Positions 1-4,716 of a stretch of 5,956 bases of DNA are shown piece after piece (the stretch's first letter is position 1; each line of letters opens with the position of its first letter). The stretch comes from Actinomycetales bacterium (GTDB lineage: Bacteria > Actinomycetota > Actinomycetes > Actinomycetales > Actinomycetaceae): the NCBI GenBank assembly GCA_012513625.1, contig JAAZBW010000397.1, forward strand, positions 1 through 5,956, written 5' to 3'. The position numbers and the translations under genes are program-made. A model generated the notes under the pieces. The model was not told the DNA's origin. It did not search any database and was given only the letters and a program-made list of their open reading frames with translations.

Positions 1-1226
1 GCCATCGCAGGCGTGTCCGCCGAATACGTGTGACCGGTGGGCGTGGTGACGGAGAGCCGCCTCGGGTCCGCCTCGTGCTGCCACCCGGACGACTCCTTCG
101 CGTAGTTGCAGCGCTCGCACAGCCCGGAGCCGTTCCCGAAGCTGGTGGTGCCACCGCGCGAGTGCGGCTCCGCGTGGTCCGCGTGCCGGATCGGCGCATC
201 GCACCAGGGCGTCCGGCAGACATCGTCACGCAGGAGGATCATCTTGCGCAGCTCGCCCGTGAACTCCCGCTTCCGCGAGTCCATCGCCACCAGCTGACCG
301 GACTTCGGGGCCGTGTACAGCCGGCGCAGGAAGACTTCCCCCTCCGTGCGGCCCGCCACCCGCCGCGCCGCCTCTGCCGGGATGGGCCCGTGGCCCGGGA
401 GCCAGCCGGGGTCCACGCCGCCGGCCAGCAGGGACGCGTCCGAGATCAACAGGCTGATCTCCAGCGGCACGTCTGACGCCCGCTCCTGGCCCGTCACAAG
501 CTCGACCAGCCGGTCGGCCATGAGCTGCCCCTTGCCCCGGCCCTCAGCGGCACCTGTCACCCGCGCACCCTCCGCATCGCGAGCGAGCGCGGCGTACATG
601 GCAACAGCCTGCGCCATCGGCAGGAGGGCCGTCAGGTACGCCATGGAACCCGGCGCCGGCCGCAGCGCCACCCTGCGCTCCGACTCAGCCCGCTCCAAGT
701 GCCGGACCGCCGCATCCACGTCGAGCGACTGCGCGATCCGCCGGGCCTCGTGTGCCAGCTTTCGGCTCCCCAGGTTGGGCAGCTGCGGCGCGAGCCGCTC
801 ATCCACCACAGCCCGGTCCTCCGCGCTCAGCCACGCCGTCTCCCGCGCCACGATCGTGGCCCGCCACTCCGAGATCTCCCCGGACTCGAGCGCCGCCCGC
901 GTGTGTGGCATCTCCTCTGCGAGCGCACGCGCGAGCCCCAGCATCTTCGACCCCTGCGACGGCGCCTCCCTTCGCGCCAACGCGATCTCGGCCGCCACTC
1001 CCCTGCCGCGCTGCTCCGCCGGCACCCCCTGCGCGGCCTCAGCGGCACGCCGCAGCCCGTCCAGCTCCATCGCCAAAGCGGCCTGCGTACCTGCGAGCGC
1101 AGATTTCACCTCCTCCAGCAACCGGATCGCATCGACGGCCTCGGCTTCACTCACCGCCGGAGCGCGCTCCCGCAACACGGCACGGAGCTCCTCCCCGCGC
1201 CTGCACACGTCAGCAGTACTCAGCAT
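1..1226 (-). CDS. DUF222 / HNH endonuclease-family protein (C-terminus beyond the left edge)
   Basis: I translated this frame by hand: it is open from ATG at 1226-1224 to the left edge, giving 408 codons without a stop. Residues about 10-300 are a helical, Ala/Arg/Glu-rich region typical of DUF222 (the family that includes the mycobacterial 13E12-repeat proteins). Residues about 325-382 are an HNH nuclease module: RDDVCRTPWCDAPI, then ADH (H351), N365 and CERCNYAKE. The cysteine pairs C337/C342 and C370/C373 probably bind structural zinc. Tyr375 follows N374 where many relatives have CNHAKE, so the third metal-site His may be missing. The start is supported by a strong GGAGGAGG ribosome site 10 nt upstream. 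DUF222-HNH genes are often multicopy in actinomycete genomes, and their cellular role is poorly known. A DNA nuclease is inferred from the fold only. A perfect LexA box sits just upstream, which suggests DNA-damage control. Family assignment is firm; biological function is not. Confidence 0.9.
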   Translation of the reverse strand, partial: MLSTADVCRRGEELRAVLRERAPAVSEAEAVDAIRLLEEVKSALAGTQAALAMELDGLRRAAEAAQGVPAEQRGRGVAAEIALARREAPSQGSKMLGLARALAEEMPHTRAALESGEISEWRATIVARETAWLSAEDRAVVDERLAPQLPNLGSRKLAHEARRIAQSLDVDAAVRHLERAESERRVALRPAPGSMAYLTALLPMAQAVAMYAALARDAEGARVTGAAEGRGKGQLMADRLVELVTGQERASDVPLEISLLISDASLLAGGVDPGWLPGHGPIPAEAARRVAGRTEGEVFLRRLYTAPKSGQLVAMDSRKREFTGELRKMILLRDDVCRTPWCDAPIRHADHAEPHSRGGTTSFGNGSGLCERCNYAKESSGWQHEADPRRLSVTTPTGHTYSADTPAM

Positions 1227-1236
1227 CGCCAACCCA

Positions 1237-1244
1237 CCTCCTCC
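1237..1244 (-). promoter_or_regulatory. Ribosome binding site of the DUF222-HNH gene
   Basis: The minus strand reads GGAGGAGG, then 10 nt (TGGGTTGGCG) and ATG at 1226. This strong Shine-Dalgarno match fixes the start of the HNH gene. It lies only 5 nt downstream of the LexA box, so the mRNA leader must be short. Confidence 0.8.
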
Positions 1245-1249
1245 ATTGT

Positions 1250-1265
1250 TCGAACATACGTTCGA
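1250..1265 (-). promoter_or_regulatory. LexA operator (SOS box) of the DUF222-HNH gene
   Basis: The minus strand reads TCGAACGTATGTTCGA, a perfect 6-bp inverted repeat around a 4-bp centre. It matches the mycobacterial/actinobacterial LexA consensus TCGAAC-N4-GTTCGA at all 12 defined positions. It ends 23 nt before the ATG of the HNH gene, directly upstream of the ribosome site and overlapping the predicted start of transcription. Bound LexA would block the promoter, and cleavage of LexA after DNA damage would release it. Some mycobacterial 13E12-repeat (DUF222) genes are known to be in the LexA regulon, which supports the reading. Confidence 0.85.
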
Positions 1266-1295
1266 TCCTAGGGGCGGGCACTGACACGAACGCAA
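1265..1295 (-). promoter_or_regulatory. Candidate promoter of the DUF222-HNH gene
   Basis: On the minus strand TTGCGT (1295-1290) and TAGGAT (1270-1265) are separated by 19 nt. TAGGAT fits the TANNNT -10 box of actinobacterial housekeeping sigma factors, and TTGCGT is a partial -35 match. The spacing is slightly long. Transcription would begin inside the LexA box. TATGTT within the box is a second possible -10 element. The call rests on motif and position only. Confidence 0.45.
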
Positions 1296-1391
1296 GGGGG
1301 TGGCGATGGGTGTGGATGAAGGCCGGGGAACACGGGGGCCAGAGCAGGTTGGGGATCTTTTTCGCAGAGTGCGAGACGACGCACGGCACCT

Positions 1392-1465
1392 CCGTACGAA
1401 ACCCTCGCCCCGCCGCGCCCATCGACGACGACACTGACCTCCCGTACGAAACCCTCGCCCCGCCG
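1392..1465. repeat. Two direct copies of a 24-bp intergenic repeat
   Basis: The 24-bp sequence beginning CCGTACGAAACC and ending CTCGCCCCGCCG occurs at 1392-1415 and 1442-1465, identical in both and exactly 50 bp apart. On the minus strand the similarity continues past the core with a one-base gap (AGGT and GTCGTC also recur), so the unit is closer to 50 bp and partly diverged. Each copy carries the palindrome CGTACG. It lies between the stop of lplA and the promoter of the HNH gene. No reading frame or T-run is attached to it. It could be a dispersed intergenic repeat or a local duplication. Confidence 0.75.
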
Positions 1466-1491
1466 TCGAGAATCAGCGAAACAGCTCGGGA

Positions 1492-2538
1492 TCAGGGGAC
1501 GCGGTGGGTCCAGGCGTCGTCGAGAAACTTGGTGCGGACCAACGCCTCCGCCACCGCGAGTTCCTTGGGCGTGAAATCGGAGCGTTGCGTGTTGTAGCGG
1601 CCCTCGAAGTGGGCGAGGAAGGCGTCGATGATGTCCTCGCGCGCCATGCCGGTCTGCGAACGCATGGGATCCACTCGCTTGTTGGCGGACTTAGTGCCCT
1701 TGTCGGAGAGTTTTTCGCGGCCGATGCGGAGGACATCGAGCATCTTGTTGGCGTCGATGTCGTAGGACATGGTCACGTGGTGGAGGGTGACGCCGCTCGC
1801 GAAGCGCTTCTGTGCCGCTCCCCCGATCTTGCCGGCCTCGGAGGCGATGTCGTTGAGCGGGACGTAGCGGGCCTTGACTCCCACATCGGCGAGGGCGCCG
1901 AGCACCCACTCGTCCAGGAAGGAGTACGAGCGCTCGAAGCTGAGACCCTCCACAAGCGCTGTGGGGACGATCAGCGAGTACGTGATGCAGTTGCCGGCCT
2001 CCATGAACATGGCGCCGCCGCCGGAGACACGGCGGACCACCATCATGCCGTGGCGCTCGAGGGCCTCCGTGTCCACCTCGTTGCGCACCGACTGGAACGA
2101 TCCGATCACCACGAGCGGCGCGTCCCACTCCCAGATGACGAGCGCGGCCTGCCTGCGGCCCGCCGCGACCTCCGCGGGCAGGACCTCGTCGAGCGCCACA
2201 TGCATCGCGGGGTGCATGGGCTGGTGGTGGATGATGTCGAAGGTGAGGTCGTGCCAGGCGATGGCGTGGCCGAGCGCGCGGCGAACCGCGATCCCCACAG
2301 CCTCAGGCGTGAAGCCGATGAACTCGGCCCCGGGCGTGGCGTTCTCGATGGCGCGAGCGAGATCATCCACGCTTGAATCGGCGGGCATGCCGAGGATTGC
2401 GGCGTTCACATCATCCAGAGCGGTATCCGGCTCCAAGAAGAAGTCGCCCGAGACGAACGCACGAGAGATGACGCCGTCCTCCACCTCCACGTCCACCGCC
2501 ACGAGCTTGCCACCGGCCACCTTGTACTCACCACGCAT
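1492..2538 (-). CDS. lplA: Lipoate-protein ligase with N-terminal accessory domain
   Basis: This 348-residue protein should activate lipoate (or octanoate) with ATP and attach it to a lysine of a carrier domain, such as the E2 subunit of 2-oxoacid dehydrogenases or the glycine-cleavage H protein, in the cytoplasm. Residues about 4-70 (EYKVAGGKLVAVDVEVEDG, then SGDFFLEP) resemble the small C-terminal domain of E. coli LplA, here placed first. The catalytic domain starts near residue 95. It contains RRVSGGGAMFMEAGN (169-183), matching RRxSGGGAVFHDxGN of LplA, and ND at 229-230. K237 in GKIGGAAQ is the expected catalytic lysine (E. coli K133), and TLHHVTM (251-257) matches the GFHHGTL region. 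FHD is replaced by FME. ATG at 2538 is the first possible start, because TAG lies in frame four codons upstream. There is no ribosome site, so a leaderless message is possible. The gene stands alone, 542 nt after cimA. Lipoate versus octanoate preference cannot be read from the sequence. Confidence 0.9.
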   Translation of the reverse strand: MRGEYKVAGGKLVAVDVEVEDGVISRAFVSGDFFLEPDTALDDVNAAILGMPADSSVDDLARAIENATPGAEFIGFTPEAVGIAVRRALGHAIAWHDLTFDIIHHQPMHPAMHVALDEVLPAEVAAGRRQAALVIWEWDAPLVVIGSFQSVRNEVDTEALERHGMMVVRRVSGGGAMFMEAGNCITYSLIVPTALVEGLSFERSYSFLDEWVLGALADVGVKARYVPLNDIASEAGKIGGAAQKRFASGVTLHHVTMSYDIDANKMLDVLRIGREKLSDKGTKSANKRVDPMRSQTGMAREDIIDAFLAHFEGRYNTQRSDFTPKELAVAEALVRTKFLDDAWTHRVP

Positions 2539-2544
2539 GGGATG

Positions 2545-2550
2545 AGCCTA
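2545..2550 (-). promoter_or_regulatory. Candidate -10 box for a leaderless lplA transcript
   Basis: The minus strand reads TAGGCT, six bases, then ATG of lplA. A TANNNT box ending 6 nt before the A of the start codon puts the transcription start at that A, the geometry of leaderless actinobacterial mRNAs. No Shine-Dalgarno sequence is present before the ATG, which agrees. No good -35 hexamer is seen 16-19 nt upstream, so this is a tentative call. Confidence 0.4.
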
Positions 2551-2742
2551 CGACGGCGGAGCTCACGTTCCGTTCGACGCCCACCTAGGCCGGCCTGCGA
2601 GCCGACACTGCCCTCAGGAGATCGCCCGCCAGGCCGGGCTGGATCAGGCCTACGGTCCCGGATCTCCGATCCCGCGAACCTCCTTGGATTCCTCGCAGCC
2701 AGTGACTCCGGACGCCGAACCGTACGGCCTCTCCCCGGCTAG

Positions 2743-2762
2743 GATCGATGTGTCAATCGATC
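2743..2762. repeat. 20-bp inverted repeat, possible operator
   Basis: GATCGAT and ATCGATC form a perfect 7-bp inverted repeat around a 6-nt centre. On the minus strand the centre and one arm contain TTGACA, an ideal -35 hexamer. No acceptable -10 box lies 16-18 nt downstream, since the expected position reads GAGAGG. It could be a regulator binding site upstream of lplA, about 205 nt from its start, or a chance palindrome. Confidence 0.35.
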
Positions 2763-2968
2763 GGACCGCCCTAATCACGACCACACACGTCACAATAACC
2801 ATAATCAAGAACGTGATGCTTTCAGACTCCAGCGAAGCACGTTGGCCGTTTCAGCTACGGCTTGGGTCGTCGGGACGGCGTGAGCCTGCGCTCGGAGCGG
2901 AGCGGAGAGCGGTGACGATCCGCTGAGCCGTCGGCGTCCGTCGGTGAAGTCGCGGGTTCGGTAAGTAG

Positions 2969-3042
2969 CCCGGATGGCCTATGAGTACAACCAAGCGATG
3001 ATCATTTCCTCGTGACCGGGGTTTGCCATCGGGAGTCCCCGA
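2969..3042 (-). other. Alternative stem-loops downstream of cimA
   Basis: The stretch 3025-3033 (GCCATCGGG on plus) can pair with 2969-2978 (CCCGGATGGC) to give a 9-bp stem with one bulged base and a 46-nt loop. Part of it (3029-3033) can instead pair with 3038-3042 as TCGGG/CCCGA around a 4-nt loop. The two folds exclude each other. This lies 39 nt or more past the cimA stop. There is no U-tract, so it is not a clear terminator. It may stabilise or process the mRNA 3' end. Confidence 0.3.
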
Positions 3043-3080
3043 GTAACGGACGCGAGCCCCGCCCGCGAGAAGGGCTTCTT

Positions 3081-4664
3081 CTATACGTGCGCCATGTCGT
3101 GGTGCAGCAGGCCCCAGGTGATCGAGTCCACGAGCGCCTCCCACGAGGCCGCCACCACGTCCGAACCCACGCCCACCGTGGACCAGGAGCGGATCCCATC
3201 CGTGGTCTCGATGAGCACGCGGATGATGGCATCCGTGCCCTGCTCGGAGTCGAGGATGCGGACCTTGAAGTCGATCAGCTCGAACTCGGCGATGTGCGGA
3301 TAGGCCGGCAGCAGCGCCTCGCGCAGCGCCCGGTCGAGCGCGTTCACGGGGCCGTTGCCCTCCCCGATCCGGACGATCCGGCCAGAGGGCGTGTGCACCT
3401 TCACGGTGGCCTCCGCGGTTCCCCCGCCGGCGAGCGAACCGTTGATGTCCGCCACGTACGCCTTCCAGGACTCCACATCGAAGAAGCTGGGCCGCCGGCC
3501 CTCGAGCTCCTCCCGGAGCAGCAGCTCGAACGAGGCGTCCGCGGCGTCGTAGGTGTAGCCGAGCGCCTCGGCGTCCTTCACCTTCTGCGTCACGGCGGCG
3601 ATCACGTCCGAGCGCCCCGTCACGTTGATGCCCAGCTCGCGGGCCTTCAGCTCGATCGAGGCTCGGCCGGCCATGTCGGAGACCAGCATCCGCATGTCAT
3701 TGCCCACCACCTTGGGCTCGATGTGCTGGTAAAGGTCCGGATCCACCCGGATCGCTGAGGCGTGCAGCCCCGCCTTGTGCGCGAACGCGGAGGCGCCCAC
3801 GTAGGGCTGCCGCGCGAAAGGCGAGATGTTGGTGACCTCGGAGATCTGGTGCGCGATCGTGGCAGACTGCATGAGGTCCTCCCCCATGCAGTCGAAGCCC
3901 AGCTTGAGCTGCAGGTTCGCCACGCAGGTGAGCAGGTCCGCGTTCCCGGTCCGCTCCCCGTAGCCGTTGATGGTGCCCTGGATGTGGCGGGCTCCCGCCT
4001 CCACGGCCGCGAGGGTGTTGGCCACGGCGCAGCCGGTGTCGTTGTGGGCGTGGATCCCGATCGGCGCCCCGAGGGACATCATGTCCGTCACGATCTCGCC
4101 CACCCACTGCGGCATCATCCCGCCGTTGGTGTCGCACATGACGATCGTGCGTGCCCCCGCCTCGGCGGCCTCCGCCAGTACCGCGCGCGTGTACGCGGGG
4201 TCATACCGGTACCCATCGAAGCAGTGCTCGGCATCGAGGATCACCTCGCGACCCTCCCGCACCAGGAAGGAGATTGTGTCCCGCACCATCGCGAGGTTCT
4301 CCTCGCCCACAGTGCGCAGCGCCCGCTCCACGTGCCGAATGTCCGATTTGGCCACGAGCGTCACGATCGGCGCCTCGGACTCGAGGAGCGCCAAGACCTG
4401 TGGGTCCTCCTCCACCTTCACGCCGGCCTTCCGGGTGGCACCGAACGCGGCGAGCCGCGCCCGCGAGAGCGGCGACCTCTCCTTGATCTCCTCGAAGAAC
4501 TGCGTGTCCCGCGGCACCGCCCCCGGCCAGCCGCCTTCCACCACGTGGACTCCCAGCTGGTCGAGCAGCCGCGCGATCGCGTGCTTGTCGGCCACGGAGA
4601 GGTTCATCCCCTCCTGCTGCGCGCCATCGCGCAGGGTGGTGTCATACACCTCGATGCGTTCCAT
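3081..4664 (-). CDS. cimA: (R)-citramalate synthase
   Basis: This 527-residue enzyme should condense acetyl-CoA with pyruvate to (R)-citramalate, the first step of the threonine-independent route to 2-oxobutyrate and isoleucine. It starts YDTTLRDGAQQEG (residues 7-19), the DRE-TIM signature with R12 and D13. It continues with EGGWPG (43-48), HAHND (205-209, metal-binding His205 and His207), NGYGERTGN (233-241) and AHKAGLHAS (295-303). Residues about 405-520 form the LeuA-type C-terminal regulatory domain. The WPG motif, AQQEG in place of the LeuA-type EQSPG, and the length all fit the citramalate synthase family better than LeuA. ATG 4664 follows GGAGGA by 9 nt. The frame stays open to 4820, but that extension would overlap ilvE and resembles no family N-terminus. 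It lies 52 nt after ilvE, probably in the same operon. Feedback inhibition by isoleucine is known for some relatives but is not shown here. 2-Isopropylmalate or homocitrate synthase activity is a less likely alternative. Confidence 0.92.
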   Translation of the reverse strand: MERIEVYDTTLRDGAQQEGMNLSVADKHAIARLLDQLGVHVVEGGWPGAVPRDTQFFEEIKERSPLSRARLAAFGATRKAGVKVEEDPQVLALLESEAPIVTLVAKSDIRHVERALRTVGEENLAMVRDTISFLVREGREVILDAEHCFDGYRYDPAYTRAVLAEAAEAGARTIVMCDTNGGMMPQWVGEIVTDMMSLGAPIGIHAHNDTGCAVANTLAAVEAGARHIQGTINGYGERTGNADLLTCVANLQLKLGFDCMGEDLMQSATIAHQISEVTNISPFARQPYVGASAFAHKAGLHASAIRVDPDLYQHIEPKVVGNDMRMLVSDMAGRASIELKARELGINVTGRSDVIAAVTQKVKDAEALGYTYDAADASFELLLREELEGRRPSFFDVESWKAYVADINGSLAGGGTAEATVKVHTPSGRIVRIGEGNGPVNALDRALREALLPAYPHIAEFELIDFKVRILDSEQGTDAIIRVLIETTDGIRSWSTVGVGSDVVAASWEALVDSITWGLLHHDMAHV

Positions 4665-4673
4665 CGGTCTCGG

Positions 4674-4679
4674 TCCTCC
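4674..4679 (-). promoter_or_regulatory. Ribosome binding site of cimA
   Basis: The minus strand reads GGAGGA, then 9 nt and ATG at 4664. It decides in favour of this start over upstream codons in the same open frame, none of which begins a family-like sequence. Confidence 0.75.
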
Positions 4680-4687
4680 ATTCGGGT

Positions 4688-4706
4688 GGGTGCCTCCCCG
4701 GCACCC
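4688..4706 (-). other. Stem-loop between ilvE and cimA
   Basis: On the minus strand GGGTGCC and GGCACCC form a perfect 7-bp GC-rich stem with a 5-nt GGGGA loop. It lies 10 nt past the ilvE stop and ends 8 nt before the cimA ribosome site. There is no U-tract after it (ACCCGAATGG follows), so it is not a standard terminator. It could protect upstream mRNA from 3' exonucleases, set relative expression of ilvE and cimA, or prevent interference between ribosomes. Confidence 0.5.
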
Positions 4707-4716
4707 TGGGGGCGCC

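Larger units (their letters stand above)
2539..3080. other. 542-nt region without a convincing gene, between cimA and lplA
   Basis: No reading frame here has both a plausible start and protein-like composition. The region includes a relatively AT-rich core (about 2770-2825) unlike the GC-rich genes around it, a 20-bp inverted repeat at 2743-2762, and alternative stem-loops at 2969-3042. There is also an imperfect hairpin with AACGTG/CACGTT arms at about 2809-2843 and a distant 10-bp inverted pair (2709-2718 and 2931-2940). Short GGAGC repeats occur near 2894-2906. No T-rich tail follows any stem on the minus strand, so no standard intrinsic terminator for cimA can be pointed to. The region probably holds the cimA 3' end and the upstream control region of lplA. 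A small RNA cannot be excluded. Confidence 0.6.

Noticed and set aside
313..1284. A long plus-strand open frame of 323 codons opposite the HNH gene, and others in the same stretch
   Set aside because: They are Ser/Ala/Arg-rich shadows of the DUF222-HNH gene on the minus strand, which has recognisable motifs and a strong ribosome site.
1210..1434. A 74-codon minus-strand frame across the HNH promoter
   Set aside because: It would cover the LexA box and the ribosome site of the real gene, has no ribosome site of its own, and resembles no family.
1306..1437. A plus-strand frame of about 43 codons starting ATG GGT GTG
   Set aside because: Its end is Arg/His-rich low-complexity sequence made by the repeat region, and it has no convincing ribosome site or homology.
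1504..2376. A 290-codon plus-strand frame within the lplA region
   Set aside because: It is the antisense shadow of lplA, whose catalytic motifs are clear on the other strand.
2679..2685. A perfect AAGGAGG on the minus strand upstream of lplA
   Set aside because: No ATG, GTG or TTG lies at a usable distance downstream, and it is about 140 nt from the lplA start.
2684..2926. An 80-codon plus-strand frame (TTG start) in the cimA-lplA gap
   Set aside because: It has a TTG start with no good ribosome site and no recognisable domain; its unusual Thr/Ile stretch comes from the AT-rich core. It is not impossible, but it is unsupported.
2709..2940. A 10-bp inverted pair (CGGACGCCGA and TCGGCGTCCG) flanking about 212 nt, considered as ends of a small mobile element
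   Set aside because: A match of this length is likely enough by chance in GC-rich DNA, no target-site duplication is seen, and nothing inside resembles a mobile element.
2951..2975. A GGGTTCG stretch resembling a tRNA T-arm
   Set aside because: The loop and the closing stem do not fit, and no acceptor, D or anticodon arms can be built around it.
2851..3144. A 97-codon minus-strand frame overlapping the end of cimA
   Set aside because: It begins inside cimA in another frame and has an Arg/Pro-rich composition typical of a shadow frame in high-GC DNA.
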